Origin: Actinotalea subterranea
GTDB taxonomy: Bacteria > Actinomycetota > Actinomycetes > Actinomycetales > Cellulomonadaceae
Direction: 5' to 3'
NCBI RefSeq assembly: GCF_008364845.1
Contig: NZ_VTTP01000004.1
Coordinates: forward strand, 248,001-312,000
Length of the DNA stretch: 64,000 nucleotides
Under the pieces are notes generated by a model. It saw only the letters and a program-made list of their open reading frames with translations. It made no database searches and had not been told where the DNA came from. Shown here in pieces: positions 27,578 to 36,648 of the stretch; the first letter of the stretch is position 1; each line of letters begins with the position of its first letter. The translations under genes and the position numbers were made by a program.

Positions 27578-28066
27578 CTAGTGGGGGGACTGCTCGTTGC
27601 TGCTCTCTCGAGGCTGGAGCTGACGGACTCCGTCAGTGCCGAACTCGAATACGGCGTACCCCGTCCGCAGATCGACGAGGTACTGGTTCAGGACGGAGTC
27701 CACACGCTGGATCTCGGCCCTGGCCGAGACGATCTTCTCGTAGAGACACGAGTACTTGGATGGCGGATCCAGTTCGGGCAAGCCTGCCCAGCCTCCGCAG
27801 TCTGATAGCACCTCGTGTGCCAGGTAGTTGCGACGCTCGACCAGGGAGTTGTAGTCGGAAGCCACCTCGGGCGGAAGCAGGTCTCGGAAGCCGCGGACCG
27901 TCGACCCGAGGGTCGCCCGTGGTGGCGCCTTGTGGCCGAGCAGGAACTGATGGATGCCCCTCGCTTTTGCCTCGGCAATCTGTGCCTGGGCGATCGCAGC
28001 GCCAAGAAGCAGGAACAGGACTTGCTGCGCGTCTTCGGGCTGAGCAGGCACCGGCGGGATCGTCAC
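27578..28066 (-). CDS. Putative HEPN-type protein
   Basis: A 162-residue helical protein carrying SLVERRNYLAHEVL, in which RNYLAH matches the Rx4-6H motif of HEPN ribonucleases. The rest (LLLGAAIAQAQIAEAKARGIHQFLLGH..) is helical, as in HEPN domains. HEPN proteins are often toxin or defence RNases. No clear nucleotidyltransferase antitoxin partner is adjacent, and GC content is lower than in the flanking transfer genes. Recognised from one motif only. It sits next to the transfer operon terminator. Confidence 0.5.
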   Translation of the reverse strand: MTIPPVPAQPEDAQQVLFLLLGAAIAQAQIAEAKARGIHQFLLGHKAPPRATLGSTVRGFRDLLPPEVASDYNSLVERRNYLAHEVLSDCGGWAGLPELDPPSKYSCLYEKIVSARAEIQRVDSVLNQYLVDLRTGYAVFEFGTDGVRQLQPRESSNEQSPH

Positions 28067-28084
28067 CTGGTGTGCCTATCACGT

Positions 28085-28117
28085 GGGGCAGGCTTCCCGC
28101 CTGGAAGGGCCTGCCCG
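28085..28117 (-). terminator. Terminator of the type IV secretion operon
   Basis: GGGCAGGC-TTCC pairs with GGAA-(gg)-GCCTGCCC around CGCCT, a long stem with a two-base bulge, 25 bases after the stop of the last gene in the operon. Confidence 0.6.
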
Positions 28118-28141
28118 CAACTGCCGTAGGCGACGGAACAC

Positions 28142-29389
28142 TCACCAACCGGAGGGCGCCGGGTGCACCGCATCAGGCGAGAGTCGTGCCCCCGCGCACA
28201 CCGGGTTCGACCACCCGAGGTACCCGTCCCCGCCGAGGTAGAACGAGTTGAGCCTCGCGAGCGAGAGCAGGTACACGCCGCCGTGGTTCCCGGTCGCCGC
28301 GTCGAAGGCGCCGTTCGAGGTGACGAGGGTCTGGTCCCAGTCGCAGGTGGGTGAGGTCTGGACGACGACGGACACGTGCCCGTAGATGCGCCCGGTCTCG
28401 AAGAACACGAAGGACCCGAGCGGGGGGCAACGTTCTCCCGGGTGCGCCTGGCCCACCTCGACCATCGCGGCCCAGTGGACGGCAGCCGAGTAGTACCCGG
28501 AGCCCACATAGCCGTACGCGCGGCAGGCGAGCCGATCGCACAACCCGTCCCAACCCGAGGTCACTCCCACGTAGGACAGCGCAGTCGTTACCGCGGTGGC
28601 GACGTCGTGCGGGGTGCCTGGCGGGACGACGACACCGCCGGCGTCACCACCGAGTCCGGGCAGGCACCCGGTGCCCGACGCGTGCAGGGGGGCTGTCGCG
28701 TCGGACACCGAGTGGTCCGTGGAGCCGGGCAGTGCGTCGAGCTGAGGCTCGGGTGCGTCTGCGGCTGTCGGAACGGTACTCCAGCCAGCCACCCTCTCGT
28801 GAACGTTGGCGATGAAGCCAGCCGTCACCGCCGGGATGGCCGGGTAGGTGCGCAGCCGGGACTCGCCGGCGTTGTGGGCGATGATCAGCGCGTCGAGCAC
28901 CGGCAGCTCGGACGAGGCCCAATCCGGATGCTCGGCGCGGATCGCACGCACACCGTCGAGCCGGTCGCACAGGTACTCCCCGCCGACGCGGGCGTGGATG
29001 TCGCCCTCGCGCACGTCCCAGACGTCGTTGCCGTTGAGGTCAGTCGACCACGGGTGCCCGTACGCGCCAGCCCAGACCGAGGCGTTCATCTGGAACAGTC
29101 CCCAGGTCCCGCCGTTCGAGTCGTCCGCGTAGGCCTCGGGCTGGAAGCCGGACTCCTGGGCCATGACGGCGGCGATCCACGCCTCGGGCAGGTCGGGACA
29201 CGCGGTCTTGGTCGCGGCGACCCACGCACGGGCGCCGGCCGGGACGGGTGCGTCGGCGGCGAGCACGCCACCGGCGGAGGTCTCGATGCACGCCGTGGTC
29301 GACGCCCCGACGGACAGGGCTGTGACAATCGCCAGGGCGGGGACGGCGGCGATCCCGAGTCCGCCCAGGGCGAGCAGTGATCGGATCAT
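28142..29389 (-). CDS. Lytic transglycosylase with C-terminal C40-like peptidase domain
   Basis: A 415-residue exported wall-opening enzyme (VirB1-like). Signal anchor at about 3-30; SLT-type domain about 50-200 with catalytic Glu in VMAQESGFQPEAYADDSNGGTWGLFQMN-type context (the GLFQMN motif is visible). The C-terminal half (from about 265) has Cys in GWDGLCDRLACRAYGY and His in YGHVSVVV, as in NlpC/P60 or CHAP amidases. ATG 29389 overlaps the coupling-ATPase stop (ATGA). It opens the thick wall locally for transfer. Confidence 0.85.
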   Translation of the reverse strand: MIRSLLALGGLGIAAVPALAIVTALSVGASTTACIETSAGGVLAADAPVPAGARAWVAATKTACPDLPEAWIAAVMAQESGFQPEAYADDSNGGTWGLFQMNASVWAGAYGHPWSTDLNGNDVWDVREGDIHARVGGEYLCDRLDGVRAIRAEHPDWASSELPVLDALIIAHNAGESRLRTYPAIPAVTAGFIANVHERVAGWSTVPTAADAPEPQLDALPGSTDHSVSDATAPLHASGTGCLPGLGGDAGGVVVPPGTPHDVATAVTTALSYVGVTSGWDGLCDRLACRAYGYVGSGYYSAAVHWAAMVEVGQAHPGERCPPLGSFVFFETGRIYGHVSVVVQTSPTCDWDQTLVTSNGAFDAATGNHGGVYLLSLARLNSFYLGGDGYLGWSNPVCAGARLSPDAVHPAPSGW

Positions 29390-31203
29390 CGGGCACCTCC
29401 GGTCGGATGGGCGCTGGCGTGCTCGACGGCCGCCTGGTCGGCGCGCAGGCGGTCGGCGTCGGGTCGCTTGGTCCAGGGCGCGAGGTCGATGACGGCGGGT
29501 CGGGCCTGGCGCAGCAGCAGCACGCCGGTCCCGGACGGCAGGGTTCGCAATGCGGAGGCGGGTAGCACGGGGACGGTGCGGACCGAGGTGGAGGTCGAGC
29601 GGTCCCCGGTGCGGTGGGTGCGGGTCTCGACCAGCTCGTCGATCTCGCCGATGAGGCGGGCGACGTCGTCCAGGTCGCGGTACTTGCCCAGCCCGCCGAG
29701 CACGAGCTTGACGGTCGCTGCGTCCCAGAGGGTGTCTGCGGCGTGCTCCCCCCACCGGTGGCGGGCCTGCGCGAGCGACTGCAGCACGGCAAGCGTTGTG
29801 ATCCCTGACCCGCCGCCCTCGGCCATCAGTTGGGGCAGTGACGGCAGGGGAGTGAGGTTGGCGATCTCGTCCAGCGCGAGCAGCAGCGGTGGGTCCAGGC
29901 GCCCCGCGGGGGAGCGGGCCGCCAGGGTGCGGGCGGTCTCGGTGATGTCCTCGACGAAGGCGGCGATCAGCGGTGCGGAGGACCCGGACGCGACGGCCGA
30001 GGCGAGCAGATAGAGGGTGCCCGAGCCGCGCAGGAACGCGACGGGGTTGAACTCGTTGCCCGGCGCGGGGTCGACCACGGCAAGCACGTCGGGGTCGGCC
30101 AGTGCGGCGAGGGACTGGCGCACGCCGAGCCAGACGGAGTCGCGGGTCCGCGGGTCGGTGTGGATGACGGCGTCCAGGGCATCGGCCCACCCCTCGGCGG
30201 CTGCCGATGAGCGGGTCAGGACCGTCACGGCGTCCTCGGCGAGCACGGGATTGAGCGACCACCGGTACAGGTCGATCGCCCGGCGCCCGTCCAGCGCCGC
30301 GGCGTGCAGCAGGCAGCGCAGGGCAGTCTCAGTCTGCCCGGCCCAGAAGTCGCCGTCGGACAGCGTGCTCCCGAACCCGACCCCTGCGGCCAGGCCACGG
30401 GCGCGCACCAGGGCGGTTCGCGGTGTCTCGCAGCCGCGTACCGGTGACCAGGCGAGTCCGCCGGGCAGACCGGCGAGGCGCTGCGGGTCGAAGATCGAGA
30501 CCTCGCCCCGGGCTGCGCGGGCGTGGGACGTCACGGCAAGGGTGTCCGGTCGGGTCGAGGTGGCGACCACCGGCCCCGGGGCGTCGAGCACCCACGGGAT
30601 GACCACGTGCAGGCCCTTGCCCATCCGTGGCGGGCCGACCAGCAGGGCGGAGTCCTCGACGGAGCACCACAGGTCGCGCCCACCGATCGCCCCCAACCGG
30701 TAGCCGACCTCCTCGGGGGCCGGGTGGGCGCCGGTGGACGGTCGGGCGACGGCTCCCCGGCGGATCACTTCGCGCCGCCCCGCGGCAGCGGCGACCTCGC
30801 CGGGTCGAGCCAGTCCCGGCAGGTTGCGTAGTGCGGCCGAGTTGGTCGGCTGCCGGTCGCGCCGACGGCGCACGAGCACCCACCCACCGACGACGGCGCC
30901 AATCAGCGCGAGGACGACGACGAGGGTCGCGCCCCAGTACGGGACCGGGCCGGGCAGCTCGGTGGGGTTCGGCCAGACGGACGCCGGGTCGCCGAAGGTG
31001 CCGAGGGCGCGCAGGGCGGACAGCGGGCCGCCTGTCGGCGTCGGACGTCCGGTGACCAGGCACGCGAGCGCGGCACCGCACCACAGCACCCCGGCGAACC
31101 CGAACACGACAGCACCAGCCGCGAGCCCGATGTCCGTCAGGTCCAGGCCCGGGCCGGGCTGCGGGCGCACGGGCGGGCGGCGTGGTCCCGGCGGAGGCCT
31201 CAC
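29386..31203 (-). CDS. VirD4-like type IV coupling ATPase (TraM-recognition domain)
   Basis: A 605-residue inner-membrane ATPase. Two transmembrane helices at about 25-50 and 90-112; Walker A GPPRMGKG at 190-197; Walker B LLLALDEIANL. The C-terminal TraM-recognition region includes ITTLAVLQSLAQARHRWGEHAADTLWDAATVKLVLGG. It links relaxosome to secretion channel. GTG 31203 overlaps the upstream stop in GTGA; the 246-base longer open frame is a shadow of the DnaB-like gene. Confidence 0.9.
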   Translation of the reverse strand: MRPPPGPRRPPVRPQPGPGLDLTDIGLAAGAVVFGFAGVLWCGAALACLVTGRPTPTGGPLSALRALGTFGDPASVWPNPTELPGPVPYWGATLVVVLALIGAVVGGWVLVRRRRDRQPTNSAALRNLPGLARPGEVAAAAGRREVIRRGAVARPSTGAHPAPEEVGYRLGAIGGRDLWCSVEDSALLVGPPRMGKGLHVVIPWVLDAPGPVVATSTRPDTLAVTSHARAARGEVSIFDPQRLAGLPGGLAWSPVRGCETPRTALVRARGLAAGVGFGSTLSDGDFWAGQTETALRCLLHAAALDGRRAIDLYRWSLNPVLAEDAVTVLTRSSAAAEGWADALDAVIHTDPRTRDSVWLGVRQSLAALADPDVLAVVDPAPGNEFNPVAFLRGSGTLYLLASAVASGSSAPLIAAFVEDITETARTLAARSPAGRLDPPLLLALDEIANLTPLPSLPQLMAEGGGSGITTLAVLQSLAQARHRWGEHAADTLWDAATVKLVLGGLGKYRDLDDVARLIGEIDELVETRTHRTGDRSTSTSVRTVPVLPASALRTLPSGTGVLLLRQARPAVIDLAPWTKRPDADRLRADQAAVEHASAHPTGGAR

Positions 31204-32288
31204 CCTGCCACCGGTCCTCGGGTCGCACGCGGGGCTTCGACCGACGGGGTGAGGACGCCCCGGGTTGGCAAACCGGTCGCCCCGTGCCGCAGGGCGTTGG
31301 TCAGGACGTGGCCGGTGTCGATGACCTCCTCGACCTCCAGTACGGGGTTGTCCGCGGCACCGGCAAGGTGGGTTGCGGCGTGGTCGGCCAGCGCGCACAG
31401 CTGCTCGCCGGCGACGATCCGCGCCGCCTGCCCTGGGTGGTCGAACCACCCGGCGTCGGCCGCCTCGCGCAGCTGACGGGCTGACGGAGCGGGGCTGGCG
31501 TGCTCGGTCAGCGCCTGGGCCGCCCAGGCGACCGTGACGACATCGACGTGCTCACCCCGCGCGGCCAGGTCCGTCGCAGCGGCGTAGACGGCACGCCACC
31601 CGGGATCGGGAACCTGGCTGGGACGGAGCCACGTCGCCACCGTCGGGATCGCGTCGGGATGCGCGATGAGGGACCCAATGAGGGTCACGACGTGGTCGCG
31701 CTCGGCCGCCTGATTGCGGGCGGGGCGGGCGCGCAGGTACTTGTCCGCGCCGGCCCGGACCTCGAGTGGTCGCGCCGCCGGTCGCAGCGGGATCGGAGTC
31801 GTCGTCGGCGCGGGTGCGTGTCCGGTCGCGGCGGCCCAGCGGGCGGCGAGGCCGTCAAGGGTGGCGTCAACCATGAGGCAGGCCGAGGCGACCGGGCCAG
31901 CGCTCTCCGACAGCATCGACTGCAGCGCTCCGGCGCGCAGCAGCACACCCTGCCCGGCGACCTCCCGGCGGCTGCCTGCCTGGACTACCAGGCGGGCGTA
32001 CACGGCCGGGTCGGGTCGCGCGGGCACGACGGAGATCAGGTCCACCAGGCGCAGGCGTCCGCCTGAGCGTTCGCCGAGCCGGTCGACCATGACCGGGGCC
32101 ATCGCCTCGACGTCGACCGTCTCACCGGCAGCGTGCCGCTCGAGCAGGGCAGTGAAGACCTGACTGTGCCACCAGTCGGCGAAGTCGCCGGGTCGCGTCC
32201 ACCCGCGCACCCGGTCGATGCCGGCCGGGTCGAGCATCAGGGCGCCGAGGGTGGCCTGCTCGGCGAGCATCACGGTGTCCTCGTCCAT
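31200..32288 (-). CDS. DnaB-N-like helicase-loader domain protein
   Basis: A 362-residue protein with two copies of a DnaB N-terminal-like helical bundle (about 1-130 and 215-310): MLAEQATLGALMLDPAGIDRV.. and HVVTLIGSLIAHPDAIPTVATWLRPSQV..GWRAVYAAATDLAARGEHVDVVTVAWAA. No ATPase domain. Such proteins are regular members of actinobacterial ICE transfer operons, role unknown. ATG 32288 overlaps the VirB4 stop by one base. Confidence 0.75.
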   Translation of the reverse strand: MDEDTVMLAEQATLGALMLDPAGIDRVRGWTRPGDFADWWHSQVFTALLERHAAGETVDVEAMAPVMVDRLGERSGGRLRLVDLISVVPARPDPAVYARLVVQAGSRREVAGQGVLLRAGALQSMLSESAGPVASACLMVDATLDGLAARWAAATGHAPAPTTTPIPLRPAARPLEVRAGADKYLRARPARNQAAERDHVVTLIGSLIAHPDAIPTVATWLRPSQVPDPGWRAVYAAATDLAARGEHVDVVTVAWAAQALTEHASPAPSARQLREAADAGWFDHPGQAARIVAGEQLCALADHAATHLAGAADNPVLEVEEVIDTGHVLTNALRHGATGLPTRGVLTPSVEAPRATRGPVAG

Positions 32289-33589
32289 CACTCCTCCTCG
32301 CGCATGGCGGTGTCGGTGTCGATCAGGCGGATCTCGTCCGGCCCGGCCAGCAGGTGGTGCACGACGTGCGTCCGGCGTGGCAGCTTCCACAGGCCCGTCC
32401 CACGGGGCAGGGCGGGAAGCAGGTCGCGCTCGGGGCCCGAGAGGCCAAGCGCTCGGGCGGTCGCGGTCAGCTGGTCGGACTCCTGGCGATAGACGATCCG
32501 GGTCGAGCAGTCGGCCAGCAGACCCTCGGCCAGGGCTCGTGCCTCGGATCCGGCCGCGCCGACGGCGTCCAGGTCTGAGAGCCGGTGCAGGATCAGCAGG
32601 TTCGCCACGCCCAGGGCGCGGGAGAGCTTCCACTGGGCCTGCATCGATCGAACGACGGCGACCTGACGCAGCAGCCGCCACGCTTCGTCGTAGATCACCC
32701 ACCGAGGCGTGCGGGCCGTGCCCAACGCGGCGTCCAACCACCCAGCGGCACAGGTCATGGCAACCGCGAGGGCATCGTCATCGGCGCCCAGGCGGGACAA
32801 GTCCAGCACGACCATCGACGCGGCGTGGTCCAGCGGGTCGGTGGTGGGCGCGTCGAACATCCCGGCCAAGTCCCCGCTGAGCAGGCGACGCAGCCCATGC
32901 GCCAGGTCGGTCCCGTCGTGGGACCGGTCGGCGACGGTGACGCCGTCTCGGCGCGCGGCTGTCGCGTCCGGGCGGACCAGCGCTGCGACGACGCCGCCGA
33001 TCGTGGGCCGGGAGGCGTGCTCGGCTGCGGTCAGGGCGGCGTCGAGGGCCGAGTGCTCGGCCGGCCGGAGGTCACGGTGCAGGGTGGTGGCAGCCACGGT
33101 CGCCAGTCGCCGGAGCCGCTGGCCGTGAGCCTCGGGGGAGTCCGCGGCGTCGAGCGGATTGAGGCGTGTGGGCGACCCCGGTCCCAGTTCGACGACGACG
33201 CCACCGACAGCTCGGGCGACCGGTGCCCACTCGCCCTTCGGGTCGCCCGGCACGTAGACCCGCCGCCCAGCGGCGACCGAGCGCAGCGCGAGCGACTTGG
33301 CCAACGCCGATTTGCCCGAGCCGACCACGCCGGCCAGGAGGACGTTCGGGTTGGTCAGCTCGCCCGCCGCGTACAGCGCCCAGGGGTCGAAGCAGAACAC
33401 TCCGCCGCCGAGCGCATCCAGCCCGACCGGCACACCGGTCTGCAGGGCGGGCGGGACCAGGAAGGGGTAGGCGGCCGCGAGGGTGGCGGTCGACGCCCGG
33501 TGCGAGGGGAGGCCGAGCGGCCGCCACGGGCGCACCCTGCTTGGCGGCGTGGCGAACCGCCGCTGACGGGTCCCGGTGCGCGGTGTCAT
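32288..33589 (-). CDS. VirB4-like conjugation ATPase
   Basis: A 433-residue ATPase of the type IV secretion system. Walker A GVVGSGKS (87-94), Walker B WVIYDEAW, and the downstream ADCSTRIVYRQESDQ segment typical of VirB4/TraC. It is short, since the usual VirB4 N-terminal domain is absent here; the partner gene immediately upstream may supply it. ATG 33589 overlaps that gene in ATGA. Confidence 0.88.
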   Translation of the reverse strand: MTPRTGTRQRRFATPPSRVRPWRPLGLPSHRASTATLAAAYPFLVPPALQTGVPVGLDALGGGVFCFDPWALYAAGELTNPNVLLAGVVGSGKSALAKSLALRSVAAGRRVYVPGDPKGEWAPVARAVGGVVVELGPGSPTRLNPLDAADSPEAHGQRLRRLATVAATTLHRDLRPAEHSALDAALTAAEHASRPTIGGVVAALVRPDATAARRDGVTVADRSHDGTDLAHGLRRLLSGDLAGMFDAPTTDPLDHAASMVVLDLSRLGADDDALAVAMTCAAGWLDAALGTARTPRWVIYDEAWRLLRQVAVVRSMQAQWKLSRALGVANLLILHRLSDLDAVGAAGSEARALAEGLLADCSTRIVYRQESDQLTATARALGLSGPERDLLPALPRGTGLWKLPRRTHVVHHLLAGPDEIRLIDTDTAMREEE

Positions 33590-35007
33590 CGCACACCTCG
33601 CGCCAGCGGCAGGGCACTGGCGAGGTGTCCGGCGCCCTGCTGGCCGACCAGGCGCACGAGGTCGCACATCGCGCGGGCGGCGTCGGACTCGACCGACCGG
33701 CATGCGTCGTCCAGCCCGGCGCGATCGGGCGCCGACACCGAGACCAGCCCGGAGAACCGCAGGTCGCCGTGGCCCGCGACGAGCTCGGCCTCGCGACGGT
33801 CGAGATCCTCGACCTCGGCGACCACCGCGCGGTCCTCGACCTGCCCGATGCGCTGGCGTTGAGCGGCGTCGGCGCGGTGCTCGGCCCGCGCGCGGCGGAT
33901 CTGCCGCAGAGCCTCGCGGGCTGGCACCGCCTCCGCGACGATGCTCAAGGTCCGGGTGCCGACTTCGCCGAGCAGTAGCGGCTGCAGGAACGTGGCGTCC
34001 ACGGCCGTGCGCGGCCACTCCGCGACCCAGTAGGTCGCGTGCCACGCGGTGCCCGTGCGCAGCCGGTCCCACTCCTCGGCCACACCCACAGGCGAGGCGA
34101 CGCGCAGCGGAACATCCTCGGCTCGGGCGGTGGCGTGAGGGTCGTAGGCGCGGCGGATCGCAACCGAGAGCTCGCCCTCGTCCAGCCAGCTCCCGATGGC
34201 GAGCTCGGCCCCGGTGAGCGACTGGGCCACGCCGGACAGCACACCCGCGACGGCGTCGACCGCGTCGGCGGTCAACGGTCGGTGCCCGCGCGGACTACGG
34301 ATCGCGACGGCGACCAGGTGCTCGCGGCGGCTGCTGCCGGCGAACCCGGCATCGAGCAGGTCCGCCAATGCGGCGGCCGGGCCGGGGGTGGACGGCGTGC
34401 AGTGGTCGCGCCACCAGCGTCGCGCCTGGCTCAGCCCGCCCGGCATGACGGCCGTGAGCACCTGGACGCGGACCACCGACGGGACCTGCGCCAGCGAGGC
34501 CAACACTCGGCCCCACCCAGCCGTCCGGTGTGCCTGGACCCCGTCGTCGGCCAGAAGGATGCCCGAGCCCTGAATGCGGGCGACGGCGGTCACCGTCGCG
34601 GAGCGGCGGTCGGCGACGAGGACTGCGCCGAATGCAGGGCAGGCCACGAGATCGAGCGACCCACGGATCCCGGGCAGGTTCAGCACGTCCTCGGCACCTG
34701 CCTGAATGCTCGCCGCGCGTGTTCGCCCAGAGGCCCGTGCCGCACCCCACCCGGCCAGCACCGGAGTCCACGCCGGCACGGTGCGACCGTGAACGGTGAC
34801 CAGCGCCGCCGTCAGCAGCAGGACCCACACCGGTGCGGCGACAGCCACGCCCACGGCCCCGGCGCCCCGGACCGCAGCGACCAGCACGAACAACGCCGCG
34901 CCGACCAGGCCCAGCTGCTCGCCGGACAGCCCGAGCAGCACACCACGGCGCTCGAGGCGCCCGAACTGCGCGACCACCCGATCGGTGTCGGCCTGCCGCG
35001 CGCTCAC
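33586..35007 (-). CDS. SCO6880-like conjugation protein
   Basis: A 473-residue membrane-anchored protein with two helices (about 28-72: LGLVGAALFVLVAAV and VWVLLLTAALVTV) and a long cytoplasmic part. It resembles the SCO6880 family of actinobacterial conjugation modules, thought to replace the VirB4 N-terminal half (family known from context, not biochemistry). GTG 35007 overlaps the upstream stop (GTGA). Confidence 0.8.
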   Translation of the reverse strand: MSARQADTDRVVAQFGRLERRGVLLGLSGEQLGLVGAALFVLVAAVRGAGAVGVAVAAPVWVLLLTAALVTVHGRTVPAWTPVLAGWGAARASGRTRAASIQAGAEDVLNLPGIRGSLDLVACPAFGAVLVADRRSATVTAVARIQGSGILLADDGVQAHRTAGWGRVLASLAQVPSVVRVQVLTAVMPGGLSQARRWWRDHCTPSTPGPAAALADLLDAGFAGSSRREHLVAVAIRSPRGHRPLTADAVDAVAGVLSGVAQSLTGAELAIGSWLDEGELSVAIRRAYDPHATARAEDVPLRVASPVGVAEEWDRLRTGTAWHATYWVAEWPRTAVDATFLQPLLLGEVGTRTLSIVAEAVPAREALRQIRRARAEHRADAAQRQRIGQVEDRAVVAEVEDLDRREAELVAGHGDLRFSGLVSVSAPDRAGLDDACRSVESDAARAMCDLVRLVGQQGAGHLASALPLARGVR

Positions 35008-36167
35008 CGCCGCCCCCCGCTCGGCGGGGCGCTGCGTCCGGTCGCAGGCAACGGCCCGGGCCGCGCCCCGGCCACGGGGCCCGCACTCCCACTCGCGCCC
35101 GTCGCACCCGCCATTGCTCCGCCGGCCCGAGCGGCGCGCGCACCGGCCAAGGCGCTGCCCGCGCCACTGGTCACGGTGGTGATCACAGCCTGTTGCGCGG
35201 CGATCTTCGTCGTCCGCCCGGCTGCTCCGGCCGTGCGGCTGATCGGGTTGGCCGCGACGGTCGCATGCATCATCCCGGCCGCCTCCATGCCAGACCAGTG
35301 CACGAACCGCCACGTCAACCACGGCGCGAACACCGCGATCGCCAGCAGCAGAGCCCCGACCAGAGCATCGGACAGCTCGGCACCCGGCGCGGCCGGCGTC
35401 CCGGTCGCGCCCGTGCTGCCCGCCCCGCCGAACGCCGAGGCGCCCACGACGAATGCCACGACGATCACGAGCTTGGAGAACACCAGGGCTGCGACCACTT
35501 CCAGCCAGCGCCGCGTCCAGACCCGCGTCTGGTCCCACGCCGCTCCCGCGAACGCGACCGGCGCAAACACCGCGATCAGCACGAGCGCTGCCTTGCGGAA
35601 CAGCAGCACCCCCCACAGCAGCAGGAAGCCGACCGAGAGCAACGTGCCGAGCAGAATCTGCAGGGCCGGTGACGTGGCCGTCGCCAGCCCCGCGAACCGG
35701 AAGAACCGCGCCCCCGCGGCGCCGACCGTCGTACCCGACGCCTGCGCGATCGCGTGACACATGCCGTCGACCGCCGTCAGCGCCAGTTGAGTGCCGGCCA
35801 CCGCCAGGGCAGCCCCGAGCGTCGCCTTGCCCACACCGAGCACCGCACGGCCCAGCCCGCCGGGCTCCCGGCGCAGCACCGAGGAGATCACCTGCGCGAC
35901 GAAGAGCGCGACCACCACGGGCAGGGTGATCGTTGCCATCAGCGTCAGGTTCGAGCGGAACCAGTCAGCCGACAGGTCGACCGTCGTGGTCGCGTCCAGC
36001 GCGGCCAACGCGAGGTCGCCCAGCGAGGCCGCCGAGCCCATGAACGCTGCCCCGAGCCCCCCGAGTACGTAGTCGGAGGCGGCGCCCTGCGCCGCCGTCG
36101 CGGCGTTCGTGACGAGGTCGCAGACCAGTCCGATCGGACCCACGCACGGGTCGACGTCGGCCAGCAC
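35004..36167 (-). CDS. VirB6/TrbL-like channel membrane protein
   Basis: A 387-residue polytopic protein with at least five hydrophobic segments (about 70-95, 105-130, 165-185, 190-215, 222-250, 275-300), then a Gly/Ala/Pro-rich cytoplasmic tail. Topology and position match VirB6/TrbL, the inner-membrane channel component. GTG 36167 begins one base after the upstream stop. Confidence 0.8.
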   Translation of the reverse strand: MLADVDPCVGPIGLVCDLVTNAATAAQGAASDYVLGGLGAAFMGSAASLGDLALAALDATTTVDLSADWFRSNLTLMATITLPVVVALFVAQVISSVLRREPGGLGRAVLGVGKATLGAALAVAGTQLALTAVDGMCHAIAQASGTTVGAAGARFFRFAGLATATSPALQILLGTLLSVGFLLLWGVLLFRKAALVLIAVFAPVAFAGAAWDQTRVWTRRWLEVVAALVFSKLVIVVAFVVGASAFGGAGSTGATGTPAAPGAELSDALVGALLLAIAVFAPWLTWRFVHWSGMEAAGMMHATVAANPISRTAGAAGRTTKIAAQQAVITTVTSGAGSALAGARAARAGGAMAGATGASGSAGPVAGARPGPLPATGRSAPPSGGRR

Positions 36168-36168
36168 G

Positions 36169-36477
36169 TCAGATCCCCGCGCCCAGGCCGGAGAAGAACG
36201 TCACGATCGCGTTAGCGCCACCGATCAGCAGCGCGCCGCCCGCCGCGACCATCACGCCGGTCTTGCCGCCGGAGGAGTAGGCGTAGTTGCCCTGGTGATG
36301 GGCGAGTGCCCAGATGATCACCGAGACCACGAGGCCGGCGACACAGGCGACCAGTCCCCAGGTCAGGAGTGCGCCGACGACCTGCTGCACGACCGCCAGG
36401 CCGGGAAGTCCCGTCGAGTTGGGGGTGATCCCCGGGTCCTCCGCGCGCAGCGCCTCAACCAGCACCGATGCCACCAT
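36169..36477 (-). CDS. DUF6112-type two-helix protein (VirB2-like candidate)
   Basis: A 102-residue protein with FSTGLPGLAVVQQVVGALLTWGLVACVAGLVVSVIIWALAHHQGNYAYSSGGKTGVMVAAGGALLIGGANAIVTFF-type layout: two hydrophobic helices joined by a GNYAYSSGGKTGV loop. That loop is characteristic of DUF6112 as I know it. Two-helix small proteins at the head of such operons are plausible pilin/VirB2 counterparts. ATG 36477 has GGAGG near it. The operon-head element copy 3 is 43 bases upstream. Confidence 0.75.
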   Translation of the reverse strand: MVASVLVEALRAEDPGITPNSTGLPGLAVVQQVVGALLTWGLVACVAGLVVSVIIWALAHHQGNYAYSSGGKTGVMVAAGGALLIGGANAIVTFFSGLGAGI

Positions 36478-36519
36478 GGCCGCCTCCGTGTACCCCGTGG
36501 GCCCCGCGGAGTGCGGGAG

Positions 36520-36560
36520 CCCCTACGTGAAGGGGTGCGAGAGGGCGACCAACATGGGGG
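36520..36560 (-). repeat. Operon-head element, copy 3
   Basis: Read toward the type IV secretion operon: ...CATGTTGGTCGCC...CACCCCTTCACGTAGGGG. The inner hairpin CCCCT/AGGGG is identical to copy 1. The outer end is changed by tandem duplication (see next entry). Confidence 0.8.
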
Positions 36561-36599
36561 GCGACCAACCTGGGGGGCGACCAATCTGGGGGGGCGATG
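36543..36599 (+). repeat. 16-bp tandem repeats at copy 3
   Basis: GGGCGACCAACATGGG is followed by GGGCGACCAACCTGGG and GGGCGACCAATCTGGG, then a partial fourth GGGGCGATG; period 16 bases. Only this copy of the operon-head element has the outer half multiplied. Confidence 0.85.
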
Positions 36600-36648
36600 T
36601 GCGGCGCACGACCATCGGAGTGTCGGTAGTCGCTGCGAAGATCGCTCT

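Noticed and set aside
29386-36167. Very long alternative frames opposite to or upstream of the transfer genes
   Set aside because: High-GC shadow frames rich in Arg/Pro/Ala; real genes are shown by motifs and by stop-start overlaps.
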